From Chlamydoabsidia padenii (Eukaryota > Mucoromycota > Mucoromycetes > Mucorales > Cunninghamellaceae): a stretch of 64,000 nt of DNA. The position numbers and the translations under genes are program-made. A model generated the notes under the pieces. The model was given only the letters and a program-made list of their open reading frames with translations, did no database searches and was not told where the DNA came from. Positions 33,930-46,926 of this stretch are shown piece after piece (the stretch's first letter is position 1; every line of letters starts with the position of its first letter). The stretch is taken from positions 186,001 to 250,000 of the forward strand of contig JAIWND010000032.1 in NCBI GenBank assembly GCA_025330725.1. The letters are read 5' to 3'.

Positions 33930-35531
33930 TGTATAAGATTTGTTATATATAAAAGAGGTGGGGGGTGTATATTCAAGGAGAATAAAAGGGGTAAAGTAAA
34001 AAAAGAAAAGGAAAGGAAGAGAGACAAGAAAATCAAATTATTTATATATACCGCCACAAGGGAAAAAAAAAAAATATGCTTGACATACTCCCCCAGGCTT
34101 ATCATCCAAAAATTAAATCCCGCTCTTCTTATCAGGAGTGTTACTTACCTTGTTTGGTGTTATCCTTTTTCTATTAAGGAGCAGATCGGAGGCTTCTTGC
34201 CACTCCTAACTGCACCTGAACTGATCATTCTTTAAACTAGTGCAATTTATTAATTGATCATCTATACATCTCTTGATATGATAATGATATGATATGATAA
34301 TACATATAGACCATGTACAAGAGTTTCCTTTCCCTTCCTTCCCCAACAACATCGATCTAGGAAACTAGATGGAGATAGGATGTGATTGTATGACAACTGG
34401 AGATCAAAACTTACCCGTGTAGATAATGATATCTCATACATTTTTTAAAGTCTCTCATTAAAGCCTCGGGTGATTCAAGTAATATGATTGGTAGAGATAC
34501 CGATAACTGTAAATCACCGGTCTTATGTAAATGATAGATCATCGCCATCATCATCCCCCAATCTGACTAACACATATCCAATTCTATTATCTAATTAAAA
34601 TAGATAATCTAACACAAGAGACAGAAAGATCTATACAAACCCCAAAAACGCATCTATTCTTTTTTTTTTTTGCATGAAAGGGAAAGACCTCGGTCGGGAT
34701 TTGAATCATAATCTTCCAACCCAGGAAGAACTTAAGGTTTTAGGCCCGTAAATCGGAAGCAGCTCTTGAACTTTCATATGCTTTAACCCGTAATATACCA
34801 ATTCTTGTGTATGATATACTTGATCTCGGTAAAAAACAAAAATAGAGTGGTCATCCATGACAATAAACTAGACTGAATTGAGAAAATAAACCAATGCATC
34901 CTTTTTTTTTTTTTTTTTTTTTTTTGTTCCCTTGACATGGTCAGGTACACCTTCTTCCATAGTTTTATATCCCGCTAAAATCATCCAGGTGATATGATGC
35001 ACTGACGTAAAGGTAGACATATCATTCGTTATCATATTTTCCGGCCTCACGTGCCTGGATCCCAGTGTTAGTGTGTATACAATATATTGTTTTATTAGGT
35101 TATGGTTACTATAAGAATCCAGCTAGGTAGTTGGGGCAATGCCTATTTTAAGTATCCAAATGCATATTATCTTAAAAGTGCATTATCAAATAGGAGATCA
35201 CTATTTTTTTTTTTTTTTGTTTTGTTGCTATTGTAGGATCATCCCCAGATTAACACAAACATATACATATTGATATCTCTTGTCGCTTGATTCCATGTTC
35301 TAAACCAATACAAATAACCAACCCCGCAAAACATATCATTGTTGTTCCATCTGGTCGTTCGGTCATTGTTCAATCTATTGTAAAAGAAGAGATCACGACA
35401 AGCCATTTTATAAAACAGATTGAAAAGATACTGTAATAAAAAATGAGGGGAAGATATGCGGGGAAAATACTACATACAAAGTCTAAAAATATTTATTTAT
35501 TTATAACGATCAATGAATCAAGATATCTACA
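33930..35531. other. 1.6-kb spacer without a confirmed gene
   Basis: AT-rich, with A/T runs at 34061-34073, 34660-34671, 34901-34925 and 35203-35218. Motif copies: ATTAAATCCCGCTC at 34112-34125, GTCGGGATTTGAAT at 34693-34706 and a partial TATCCCGCTAAAA near 34967. A minus-strand frame at 34868-35032 (MITNDMSTFTSVHH...) is short and runs into an A tract. I see no supportable gene. Region 34200-34620 is an AT-rich run with ATGATA-type repeats. Confidence 0.4.
34037..34050 (-). promoter_or_regulatory. TATA-like element of glutamine synthetase
   Basis: On the minus strand it reads TATATATAAATAAT, about 110 bp before the glutamine synthetase ATG, with a motif copy a further 60-75 bp upstream. The spacing matches the HPPD promoter. 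Confidence 0.4.
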
Positions 35532-36265
35532 CTAGTTTTGTTTAACGCAGTTTGTGACAATAGCCATATCCGTATCAGTAAAAGGTTGAGTGGCATCATA
35601 ACATACCGTCAATCGTCTTAAGGTGTTACACAATATATCCACATCAAATCCAGGGCAGGTAGTTTGAATATCATTCTTGACTTGTAATCGTGTTTTGCCT
35701 TGTTCTCTTGCGAGTCGAATGGTTTCAATTATCTTTAGTTTATGAGGAGGTAATTCAGGATCATGGTAATAGTTGTTTTGTCGTTGTGGTTGGTTATATA
35801 CATTGTTGAGTGGTGTGGTGTACATGTTGTTGAACTGATTCATGTTATTCATGTTATCGATACTATTGTTGCTATTGTTGATAGTAGTAGTATTGTAAAT
35901 AGGTTGTAATTGTTCATTATCTAGTCCAGAAGGTAATGAGTTGTTGTTGTTGTTGTTGAATCCAGCATCCATGTCAAAGAGAAGAGGAAGATTGGAGTTG
36001 TCTTGTAAGAGCCAATCATCAGCACTAGTTATTGGATTCCGGTAGTTAGACAAGGCAAAGTCTAGTTTACCGTGGAAGAGATCACTATTGTTAATATTGG
36101 TGGTTGGTGGGAATATGTCAATGTAATTGGATTCAAAGTCTTGTAATGATCCAAAGGATGGTACAGTATTGTTGTTGTATTTGGTACTTATGGGTTGATT
36201 TGTACTATTATCATACTGGAAATTGGAAGGTGACAAGTTGTGTTCACTTCCAGAGCTGCTGCTAC

Positions 36266-36303
<38 letters not shown>

Positions 36304-37088
36304 GGAGATGATGATAATGATGATTCCGGAATATGATCATTATTACTGTTGTTGATGGATGACAAAGGTGGTGAGTCGAGTGGATGTGCATTAGAGAGTG
36401 ATGTGACCTTTTCGGTGGTAAGGGTGTTATGAGGAGGGTATTCAAATGTAAACTTTGTATCCTTCAAAGAGTAGTTTTCCTGTCGTAGTTTGTCGAGTTC
36501 TTGCTTTAATTTGGCGTTTTCCAATTCCAAGTTGGCTTCTTTACTTGACTTTTCTTGTTCCAATTGTCGAATTCGTTCTTGTAGTTCAGAGACATGCTTT
36601 TCTTTGCGTTCCCTAAAAGCCCGTTGTGCTGCTCGGTTCTGTGCTTTTCGTTTCAATTTGGGGTCATTACCGCCAAGTTCCTATATTAATGATGATGATG
36701 AATTTTTACCTTATTTGTAAGATTTGACATGAGCTTTAGTGTTACCTCGTCCATGGAACTTTCAATAGGTTTCCGTCCAGGTCGCTTTGGTGTTCTTGTG
36801 CCTATAATATAAACCAAATAGGTTAACGGTATGGTCCAAACGACATGTGCTTTTTAATTCTTACCTTTTGTCTTGTTTGCGTTTTTATTGTTGGTGGATG
36901 CTAGTTCAATATATATATAAATAAAAAAAAAAAAGGTGAGTGAGTTCATGACCATTGTTACTTGTCCCCCCATTTTTTACTTTACCTCGTTTTCGACTTG
37001 TCTTTGCTTTGGTGGAATAATCAGAGTAACTATCATCTTGAGAGTCATCGTCACTGAAGCTGTCAGTGTATTGGTCAGATAAGTCCAT
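35532..37088 (-). CDS. bZIP transcription factor, Pap1/Yap1 type
   Basis: Nuclear regulator, probably of stress response. Starts MDLSDQYTDSFSDDDSQDDS; later exons add TPKRPGRKPIESSMDE and ELGGNDPKLKRKAQNRAAQR. The basic region NRAAQRAFRERKEKH is diagnostic of the Pap1/Yap group, and a leucine zipper follows (LQERIRQLEQEK to LDKLRQEN). The middle is Asn/Ser-rich with an Asn tract (about 36259-36302). The C-terminus has cysteines in TTCPGFDVDILCNTL, LTVCYD and VTNCVKQN. These are arranged loosely like the redox-sensing Cys domain of Yap1/Pap1, though not in the classical spacing. Introns near 36682-36745, 36801-36862 and 36902-36985. Confidence 0.88.
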
Positions 37089-37987
37089 AACGGTGATATT
37101 GGATTGTATAAGATTAAAGTGATAAAATGTGGGAAGAAAAGAATGAAGACCAGGAAAAAAAAAAAGTTGGGTCGTGGAAAAGAAAAGAAAAACTTTTTGA
37201 AAGCCCGCTAATTTGTAATCAGTTTATTCTGCCTTTTTCAGCATGAAAGTCGGGGTCAGACTGAACAAAAGTCAAAGCACGATATATAGATGAAAATACA
37301 TAAGAAGGTGTACTTTAATTCATAATTAGGGTGGTCTGATACTCTTTATTCATATCATGTAGGTTCTAAACTAATCACGACTTGAACATTTCTCTCCATG
37401 CCGTCAATACATTATGTAACAAATCCCGTTTCCACCTCCTAGCTTTGTTATTACTGTTTTCACTATAATCAGCATTAATCGACAACCATCGACGCTTTTT
37501 TTTTTCTTTCTTCTGTTTGTTGCATTGCATTCCTGAAGACTGTAGCTTTCGATTGAGCTAAAAAAACAACTCAAGTCGTTCAATTAAACAATATTTATGA
37601 CGGTTACTGTATAGATGACATGCACCATATGATTTTTGACTGTCAATACTTTTGAGCGTAAAAAATGAATGCATAATTCAAGTTCCAAAAGAGGAAGACC
37701 TAAAATTTATGTATGGTACATGTCAGGGTTACAAAGTAAAATGATTGATAGTAGTTAATAATCCAAAAGAACAGGAATACATACACACACATATATATAT
37801 ATATACTGAATAGGATATTATCATTCTTTATATAAAGTAGATTTACTCAATCATCAAGCAGATGATGAATCTCCCTACACGTAAGGTACATACATTTAAA
37901 CACCCGACGGCGGGTATTGAATATGGGTCCATAAAAAACTTTTTTTCTCTCTTTTGAAGGTGGATTTCATTCTCTCTCTTTTGAACA
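37089..37987. other. Divergent spacer between bZIP and DDX51/Dbp6 genes
   Basis: Contains motif-like copies near 37195 (AAGCCCGCTAATTTG) and at 37909-37922 (GGCGGGTATTGAAT, about 66 bp before the helicase start), an AC/AT repeat at 37782-37806, and possible minus-strand exons (37375-37699, separate entry). Confidence 0.4.
37375..37699 (-). CDS. Possible small gene, two exons (weak)
   Basis: An exon at 37557-37375 follows a strong acceptor (TTGTTTTTTTAG) and stays open for about 60 codons to TGA. It starts LNRKLQSSGMQCNKQKKEKK, continues RWLSINADYSENSNNK and ends LLHNVLTAWREMFKS, a basic, helix-like composition. An upstream open stretch (37699-37608), after ATTTTAG, reads LPLLELELCIHFLRSKVL, contains an ATG (HMVHVIYT) and joins in phase through GTAACC. 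A full 5' exon was not found. No family recognised. Confidence 0.33.
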
Positions 37988-38976
37988 ATGTTTTCAATTG
38001 CTAGATACCAAGGTGAAGAGGAAGACAACCAGCAAGATCAACGCACTCTGGAAAAGAAACAAGAAAGACTCAATAAACTACTCAGCAAAGTCAACAATAA
38101 ACGAAAACTTCCAGATCAACAACACAACGACGATGTCACCCATTCAACTGAACAACACAGCAAACCGGTCAGTGAGCAATCAGCAGCGACAGATCAATCT
38201 TTAGAAACTCCCAACAAGAAGAACAAGAAAAAGGCCAAAAAACCAACCGACTCTTCTCAGCATGATCAACAGCAACAACAAATCAATCAACAGCCTGTGG
38301 ACTCTAAACCCGATCAACCTGAAAACAGCACTAAAGAAGGCGACTTGGACGACCAATCAACAAAGCAACAACAAGACGATGATAGTGGGTTGGAGGTATT
38401 CCCTGATTTGGTGACAGTCAACAAACAAAGCAAAGAGGATATACAACTACTTCGAAACATGGGGATTCCTGAATGGCTATTACAGCCTACTACTATTGAA
38501 CCTGATAAATCGTGCTCTTTAACTCAAGTCGGTCTCTCCTCAAGTTTGGTACAACGCTGTCAAGATCAAGGCTTGTCCTCCTTTTTTGCTGGTAAGTAGG
38601 AAAAAAAAAAAAAAAGACTAGCTAATTCTTGTTGTTTGTTATTAACCTTGTCTCTATCTGGATTGAATTATAGTACAAATGCAGGTGATTCCGGCCTTTT
38701 TACGACGACAAGCATTATATGATATAAGACGTGCCCCTGGTGATTTATGTATATCGGCTCCTACTGGTAGTGGGAAAACCTTGGCTTATGTATTACCTAT
38801 TGTGGATATCTTGTCAAAACGATTAGTGACTAGACTTCGTGCTCTTATTATCTTACCTACTCGGGATTTGGTGATTCAAGTCAAGGAAACGTTTGATGCT
38901 TTTGTGAAGGGAACAGATTTAAAGGTAACAATGAATAAAAAGCAAACAACCAAAATCTCTCATGATTCATTTTTAC

Positions 38977-39007
<31 letters not shown>

Positions 39008-40371
39008 AGGTTGGTATTGCTGTTGGTCAACATTCTTTTAGGCAAGAACAAGCAAATTTGGTGGGTAGATCGGATGAAAGGTAAAACAATAACCAGGCTG
39101 ATGATATCATGATCCTTCCTCGTCCCCTCTCTCTTTAACCGGATAACTTTTTTTTATGTTAGATATGATGGTGGACAATCAAAGGTGGATATTCTCATTG
39201 CCACTCCTGGTAGATTAATGGATCATCTTAAGGATACACCCAACTTTACACTACAACATCTTCGATTTTTGGTGATCGATGAAGCGGACAAGTTATTGAA
39301 CCAAAGCTATCAAGATTGGTTAAATCATATCCTCCAAGCCAGTCAGCCTCAAACGAACAAGGACAAGTCTCAACTTGTTTTCAAAACAGATAAACACAGG
39401 TAACTTAAAACAACAACAACAACAACAACAATTGACAACAAGTCTAACTATTGTTTAGTGTTATTGAATCAGATGGCGTTGCTCCCAGTTTCATGTCCTC
39501 CTGTTTTGATTTACCAACATCTGATTTGGATCTACCTAAAGCCCCATGTGTAAGTTGGAACCATGAAGAAGTAAAATATGAATCTAATACGTGATCTTTT
39601 TTATAGGTACAAAAACTCTTATTCTCAGCAACATTGACCAAGAACCCCGGCAAGATCGCTGGATTGCATTTGACGGATCCCGAATATATCTCAGTACAAC
39701 GACAAGGTGATGATGCAAATCAACCTCAATACACAACACCCACCGGATTAAAGGAATACATGACGATATGCTCGACGGAAAAGAAACCTTTGACTGTGAT
39801 CTACCTCATTCATCAATTGAACATCAAGTCTGGTCTCTGTTTTACCAAATCAGTGGATTCTGCTCGTCGATTGAAAATGTTACTCAATGCCTATGGAAAA
39901 GAAACAGGGATGGATCTCAATGTGGTGGAATATTCAAGTGATCTCAAGGCACCCCAAAGAAAGGCTTTACTTGATCAATTCAAAGAAGGTCAAATCGATA
40001 TGTAAGTAACAAGGGGGGGGGAATACTAATGACAAATGGTATACTAACTTTTTTATTTTTGTTATAGGATGATTTGCTCAGATTTGATTGGACGTGGTAT
40101 TGATTTGGATTGTGTCCAAGTGGTCATTAGTTATGATGTGCCTGTTTACATGGACAAGTATATTCATCGGGTTGGACGAACTGCTCGTGCGGGTCGACAA
40201 GGCAGGGCATTCTCTCTGGTGGAAAGACAAGAAGCAAGGCACTTTAAGGAAATGCTTCGCTCGGCTGGTCATTATCAACAATTGGAAACATTTGCGGTGG
40301 ACAAGGAGCAGATCAAAACGTTTGAAGATGGATACCAGGCTGCCTTGGCTTCACTCAGTCAAAATGATTAG
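37988..40371 (+). CDS. DBP6: DEAD-box RNA helicase, DDX51/Dbp6 type
   Basis: Nucleolar ATP-dependent helicase for early 60S ribosome assembly. The N-terminal extension is Gln/Lys-rich (about 170 residues). The core has motif I ([12 protein letters not shown]), Ia-like [11 protein letters not shown], Ib ([10 protein letters not shown]), II (VIDEADKLL), III ([14 protein letters not shown]), V ([12 protein letters not shown]) and VI ([13 protein letters not shown]). The long insert between motifs II and III, the FFAVQ.QVIPAFL lead-in and the C-terminal [12 protein letters not shown] fit the DDX51/Dbp6 subgroup. Six introns were traced; one carries an ATT repeat (38973-39006), another an ACA repeat (39411-39430). 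The neighbours are unrelated in function. Confidence 0.9.
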
Positions 40372-40674
40372 TTATATAGTATAGATTTATTAGAATGTGT
40401 ATTTTATTTCATATTATCTGTTTAATTTGTATACATTAATAAAAGCAACGGTTAATAGGATGGACACCTCTCTTTTTTTGTTTTTTTTTGTTTAGTGATG
40501 TGTGCGATATCAAACCTTCTTTTGACGGGGAACCGTTCATGGTTTTGAAAACCCGACAACTCCTAGGATTAAAGGTACTTTTTTTTTTTTTTCTTCTTTT
40601 TCTTTTCTTCTTCTCTCTTCTCTCTTTTTTCTTTTAAAACTCAACATATCTGTTATATTATACCACACCTTTAT
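40372..40674. other. Spacer between helicase and exchanger genes
   Basis: Holds AATAAA (40438), T runs, a motif-like TTTGAAAACCCGAC at 40543-40556 (about 120 bp before the next ATG) and a CT/T-rich leader. Confidence 0.4.
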
Positions 40675-43600
40675 ATGGGGCCAACCGCTTCTTCTTCAAC
40701 ATCCACCTATTCCACAGCCATTGATGTCCAAGCACCAAGGGACAGCAATGGTCGACCAAGACCATCATTATCTACTCAACTTGCCAACTATGGATCCCTG
40801 GGTGGTCAACCTACTTTAACAACAGTACCTCAACAACAAGAAGAAGACCAAGAAACAATGATTCCTTCTGTTGGACGACGGCATTCTACTGGCAGGTTTG
40901 ATGAATCTTTTCAAAGTCAAGATGGCGTTGACATGAATGGTGACGAAGACGAAGACGACGAAGACGACGAAGACGACGACGAGGATGAAAACGATCAAAC
41001 TGCATCACATCATCCTGACGGCAATGATACCAACCAAGATAGACCAACAGCAAGACGCCGAGTGACTATTCGAAGACGCCAATCTCACGGGAATAATCTG
41101 GACAGCGATCGGCACTCTTTTGATAGCCTGGAACGTGAAATGACTTTGAAGGACAGACAAGAGGCAAGTCAAAACAAGAAGAAAAAGAAGAAGGATATAT
41201 TAATGTATATGTTACTAATAAACTACTTTTTATATATAAATAGGCCATGAACAAACGACATCCTTTTGGTCTACCTATATGGAAACCCGCGTTATACAAG
41301 AAATCAAGATCAGTGGTCCGCCGTGCCAATAATGCATTACACTCCTCTCCTACCTCTTCACCCGAACTCTTCCTTTATCCAGGTAACATTCTTTGGTGTC
41401 TCTTGTTTGGCTGGTGGCTGGCAGTGATTATCTTTGTGGTATCTTTGCTAATGATGCTCATCCCACCTAATGGTCGTATCTATGGGTTGGTCATGCGGGA
41501 ATTGGCTTTCTACTTACTCTGGCCTTTTGGCCGTTATGTAGAACGACATATCGAAATTGCTCCTTCAAGTTTGGAAACGGGTCATTCTGGTACTTCCGAC
41601 AACTTTTCCGTACAAGTAGTGGACGAAGAAGAACAAGGCACGGGTGATGAAGAAACTAGTTTACTTTCTGGTCGACAACGTAAAACAGGCAATCATCGAT
41701 GGTATACACCTTTGGTCAATGGATTCAAATTGGGTCCTGCTGGATGGTTTTATTACTTGGTGTTTTTTACAGTCATCGGTAAGTCCCCCCCCCTTTTTTT
41801 ATGCACACACACACACACAATGATCTCATACTCTTTCTTTATTATCACAACTTAGCTCCTCTCCTTATGTTAGTATCCACCATCTGCTGGTTTTGCGTGA
41901 TCACTATTCCTATGGCGAAACTTAACTACTTGCTGGTGCGTCACCTGCGTCGACATCCACTCAGTTTAAGATTCAAGTCTAGCCCATCTGGTCAACTTGC
42001 AGCCACAGGCGGTAAACCCACGGTGATCTTACTTTGTACCTACCAAGCGGTGGGATGGCAATACTACAAGTACACCTACGATGGCATCAACATTATCTTT
42101 ATCAACTTGATTTCTTTGGTCTTTTTTGTCATTCTTGATGAATTCGTCCTGAAACACCATCTCCCAGATTCCGCCATCTGTGCTCCTCCTGTGGTGTTTG
42201 CCTTGTCTTTAGCGTCAGTGATTCCCTTATCGTACTTTATCGGGATGGGTGTCAGTTCCATCTCGGCACAATCTTCCATGGGTGTGGCGGCGGCGATCAA
42301 CGCGACGTTTGGTAGTATCATTGAAATCATCCTCTATGCCGTGGCCTTGATGAGTGGGAAAAGTCGATTGGTGGAAGGTTCTTTGATTGGTAGCTTCTTG
42401 GCCGGTGTACTCCTTATGCCTGGGATGAGCATGCTTAGTAGTAGTGTCAAACGGAAGGAACAACGCTTTAATGCTAAAAGTGCAGGTAAAAGGAAAAGAA
42501 GAAGAAGAAAGATGCATAAATGATATATTAACTCCTTTCTCTCTCACTCACTCTCACACTGTTCAGGTGTTACATCCACAATGCTTATCATGGCTATCAT
42601 TGGTGCCCTGACTCCTACTATATTCTACCAAATGTTTGGCTCGGTAAGGAAGAAACAATGATATCAGACAAACTCATGACTCTTTTTTTCTTATTAAAAA
42701 AGTTTGAATTGAAATGCGTTGGGTGCCCTGATGGACCGACCAATGGAACGATTGCTTGCTCTCGGTGTTACTACGATCAATTAAACCCCACGATTGATCC
42801 TGTCTACCAAAACAGTGTGAAACCTTTGATGTGGCTGTGTGCTGCCATATTGCCTTCGGTAAGCTACTATGCAAAAAGTTGCATAATCATTGAACTAACA
42901 CACACGGCGCTCATTCTTTTGTAACAGGTTTATTTCATTGGACTTGTTTTTAGTTTGCATACACACGTCGACATGATTTGGGACAGTAGCAAACCTCACG
43001 AAAGCCATCGCCAGCACCATGAATCCTATTACCAAAAACTACTTCCTGGTCATATCATCTCCCACTTGATTCACAGCTCAAATCACCAACAAGATCAACA
43101 TAAACAATCCGATACATCTGGTAAGTGAATCAAAACATATAAAGTTGATGGGCTGGATCTTAATCGTTTTTTTTTTTTTTTTTTTTTTTTATCTTCTTCC
43201 AGGTAAAACTCACACTGGTCATCCAGTAGTAACGGTGACAGATCCTTCTTCTGGTAGCACACACACCTTTAGCAGTACACCACTTGCTCAACGAACCTCT
43301 TTGCCGATACCCGAAACAGGACCCCAAGTCACTGATCCACCTGTTGCTGCTTTTATTCACGCCAAGGAACCTGATGAAGAAGATGATGAAGAAGAAATGG
43401 CCGGTCATGATTCACCAAATTGGGGAAAAGTCAAGAGTTATACCATCCTATGCGGATGCACTATTCTTTATGCTATCATTGCGGAAATTCTTGTGGACAC
43501 CGTTGATTTGGTGATGGATGATTTGGCGGTGGATGAAAAATTTTTAGGATTAACTCTATTTGCGTTGGTAAGTGGAATAAATGACAAACAGGAACTAAAC

Positions 43601-44189
43601 GTAGACTAACTAATTATCCACTTTATATATATACATAGGTGCCTAACATTACTGAATTCATGAATGCTATCTCCTTTGCACTCTATGGGAACATTGTATT
43701 AAGGTAAAGCGAGAGAGAGAGAGAGAAAAAAAAAAAACTGATCTGGGAAGGCGGGGATCAATGGTACTTACTGTGTTTTAAAAAAACTTATTTGATAGTA
43801 TGGAGATCGGCTCTTCCTACTCATTGCAGGTCTGTCTCCTTCAAATTCCGTCCATGGTGGCCTTTTCGTATTGGTTCAATTATGGAAAAGAAGAATTATC
43901 CCAATATACATTTAGGTAAGACATTACACAAGATCACAAAAAGGTCTCTTGGAAAACTAACATTTTTTGATATGGTCACTTACATAGTCTGGTCTTTCCT
44001 CGGTGGGATGTGATCACCGTGATCTTTTCGGTGTTTTTGCTGACTTATACCTATCAAGAAGGCAAAGCCAACTACTTTAAAGGATCTATTCTGATACTTA
44101 GTTATATAGTACTTATACTGGCGTTTTACTTTACCCCTCCCTTCTCAGAAACTAGTATTCTGATTGGGGTTCCTCTCCCTTCCCTTTAG
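40675..44189 (+). CDS. VNX1: Vacuolar cation/H+ exchanger of the VNX1 type (CaCA/CAX family)
   Basis: Probable vacuolar monovalent cation (and Ca2+)/H+ antiporter. The long hydrophilic N-terminus has an acidic tract (GDEDEDDEDDEDDDED) and an Arg-rich stretch (RPTARRRVTIRRRQS). Then come a hydrophobic pair (LFGWWLAVIIFVVSLLMML), WYTPLVNGFKLGPAGWFYY and the exchanger core. The first alpha repeat is MGVAAAINATFGSIIEIILY; the second is LTLFALVPNITEFMNAISFA, both with the expected Asn and Glu. Yeast Vnx1 has the same long N-terminus and the extra luminal segment (ELKCVGCPDGPTNG here). A large cytosolic loop rich in His, Gln and acidic residues separates the halves. About ten introns; the last exons end YFTPPFSETSILIGVPLPSL. 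Confidence 0.87.
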
Positions 44190-44510
44190 GTTATTCATCA
44201 TCAATAAACAAAAATAAAAAAAACCTTATATCGATTGATCTGATTCGATACCTTCTTTTTGACGGGTGGACAATCCTAGTGTTGCGGGGCTTCAATTGTT
44301 TACCTCTTTTGCCAAGCGCCTACTTTTTTTTTTTTTTCCTTTCTTTCTTTCTTTCTTTCTTTTCCTTTTATTCTACATTCACATCCCAAAACACACATAC
44401 ATCTATCTTACATCAAGACGCGTTCCCTTCCCTTTACGTCTCCCCTTTTATATATTATATATATATAAACTTGTCCTCCTTTATATTCCTTTGTATATAC
44501 ATCACAACCA
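44190..44510. other. Spacer and promoter of the ceramide synthase gene
   Basis: Contains GCGGGGCTTCAATTG at 44284-44298 (a weak motif match), a T run near 44323-44337, CTTT repeats and a TATA-rich block at 44449-44470. Confidence 0.45.
44449..44470 (+). promoter_or_regulatory. TATA-rich block before ceramide synthase
   Basis: Alternating TA sequence ending in TATATATATAAAC, 41 bp before the ATG. The leader would be very short if this is the functional TATA box. Confidence 0.4.
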
Positions 44511-45900
44511 ATGGCTGATCCATTATTCAAGAAGAAACAACAGTTTGCACCCACACCAAAGACCTTTGCTGAAGTGTTTTTGCAATATGAATTAGGTAAG
44601 TAAACAGGATAAACATATGGGGGGAAGGAGGAGGAGAAAGCAGTAATGGGGGGAAGGGTAAAGAGGGCATTGACTCATCATCTCTCTCTCTCTTTTTTTT
44701 TTTATATCTTGACATGACATGATGTTTTTAATAGAAATCACTGGGACGATGACGCTGCTGGTCCTGCTTGCTTATATGCTTGGCATTCCTTTGGCTGAAA
44801 AATGTCTCTTCATATCCTATGGGCTTGGACGGGATAGTTACAGTAAAGGTATGGACGATATATTCTTTATTGGATTCTGGGTGGTGGCGTTTACTTTTTT
44901 ACGGGCGGCTAGTATGATGTACCTATATCATCCTTTGGCTAAATCTCTGGGTGTGTCTCCGGTGGCGAAACGACAACGACTGGCGGAACAAGGATTTGTA
45001 TTTACATACTCAGCTACTTTTTGGACACTAGGCATGGTAAAGTATATATATATATATATATGAAAGTGGTGTAGAAATAGATGAACTCACATGTTTCTCT
45101 TTATATATATATGTAGTATATTATGTATAATAGTCCACATTGGTTCAATACATCACAATATTGGATTGATTATCCTCATTTGTATATAACACGTACCATG
45201 AAATACTATTATCTGATGCAAATGTCCTTTTGGTTCCAACAAGTATACACCATCCATATTGAAAAACGAAGAAAGGATCATTTTGCCATGGTGACCCATC
45301 ACTTTATCACGATTACTCTCTTGGTGACCAGTTACTTCTCCAACTTTTCTCGGATTGGAAATGCAGTATTATGTTGTATGGATTTAGCTGATATCTTTTT
45401 ATCGGTAAGTATAATCAGGGGGGCGAAGGGGGGGATGGAACTTTATAAAACTTACTTTATATATAATGTATAGTTAGCCAAAATCTTGAAATATATTGGA
45501 TTTACCACTATTTGCGACATCATCTTTGGACTATTCGCGATAACTTGGCCTATCACTCGACATGGATTCTTCACCATCATCATCTGGGCCACCATCACCG
45601 AACCGTCACGCTACCTGGATATGAAATGGGAACCCGAAAAAGGCAAATTCTTTACTCCCCTGACTCAGAAATGCTATGTGACCTTGTTTTTACTGCTCAA
45701 CGCCATCATGATCTATTGGTTTGCGATGATTATCAAGGTGATTGTCGCCGTGTTGAAAGGAAAAAACGCGGAAGATACTAGAAGTGATGATGAAGACGAA
45801 GATCAACCTGTGTAAGTAGATGACAAGAAGAAGAAAAATGGATACGATGTTAACTCGATTATTTTTGTAACATTTTAGGGATAGACGAAAAACTCAATAG
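44511..45900 (+). CDS. LAG1: Ceramide synthase (Lag1/Lac1, TLC domain)
   Basis: ER multi-pass acyltransferase that joins a fatty acyl-CoA to a sphingoid base. Exons give MADPLFKKKQQFAPTPKTFA, a first membrane segment (MTLLVLLAYMLGIPL), a luminal/cytosolic stretch and the TLC domain. The Lag1 motif with its paired histidines is HFAMVTHHFITITLLVTSYF, then SRIGNAVLCCMDLADIFL, as in catalytically active members. It continues AKILKYIGFTTICDIIFGLF and ends in an acidic tail (TRSDDEDEDQPVDRRKTQ) that resembles the phosphorylated acidic tail of Lag1/Lac1. The last exon is a few codons long (stop 45898-45900). About five introns, one with a TA repeat at 45044-45061. No Hox-like domain, as usual for fungi. 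Confidence 0.93.
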
Positions 45901-46404
45901 TTATATATGCCGCCCTCCCCTCCCTTTTTTTTTTATTTATTTATCGTTTGTGTATAGTCTCTTGTTATATTCATTCTTATCCCCTTCTCTCTCCCCTTCC
46001 CCCTTTTTTATTTTATCCTTTTTTTTTTTAAAAAAAAAAAAAATGCCAATAAAGTCTTCTGTGATAGTTAAACCAAGACTATAATTTGTAATTCCTAATG
46101 ATGGATTATAGAGGGGTAATGTGATGATGGTGATGATATATAGTGGTGATGGTATATGGTGTTAAACAATTGGGGTTTTATAAAGAGGGTACATTTATTT
46201 AGATCATGCCTGACTACATCCGAAGCAGGTTTCCTCCCCCCCCCCTTGATGCATGATTTAACCCCTCTCTTTACCAAGCAATTGAGACGGGATTTCAAAT
46301 AATATGTATAAGAGATCATTTTTATTCAAATAAGGGGTGTGTATATAAATACTATACTAGAATACCAAATGTTGATGATGATATATGAGGGGTAAGGGGT
46401 AAAT
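45901..46404. other. Convergent spacer between LAG1 and SDH2
   Basis: Contains T-rich 3' sequence, an A run (46030-46042) with AATAAAG at 46048, a block of nine C (46236-46245) and the motif GACGGGATTTCAAAT at 46286-46300. No gene seen. Confidence 0.5.
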
Positions 46405-46892
46405 CTATTCCTTGGCCATCATTAGCTTGATTTCGGCAATAGCAGTACCAGGAGCTAAACCCTTGGGACAAGTTTTACTAGTAAGAAAGAAAAAAAAAAA
46501 GTCAGTGAGGCCATATGTTGATTTATGTTGATCATTACCTGCAGTTCATGATAGTATGGCAACGATACAAAGACATCTTGTTTTGGAGCTTGTCGCGACG
46601 TTGAATACCAAATTGATCACGAGAATCGATCATCCAGCGATAGGCTTGCATAAGGACAGCGGGACCAAGGTATTCTTCCTACAATAAAAAAAAAAAATGT
46701 TAAACTCTAACATAAAAAGAGTTCCCGCCCAGGGTTCATGGATTGACATCTAATCTATTATATATCCCTATTTGGGCACTATTATGTCATAGATATATAT
46801 AAAAAACTTACTTGATTCCACCAGTAAGAGGGACAAGAAGTAGAGCAACAGGCACAGAGAATACATTCATAAAGACCATCCTATATCAACAA

Positions 46893-46926
<34 letters not shown>

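Noticed and set aside
34680..34760. tRNA gene suggested by TTCAAATCCCG on the minus strand
   Set aside because: No A box or acceptor stem; the match is one copy of the spacer motif.
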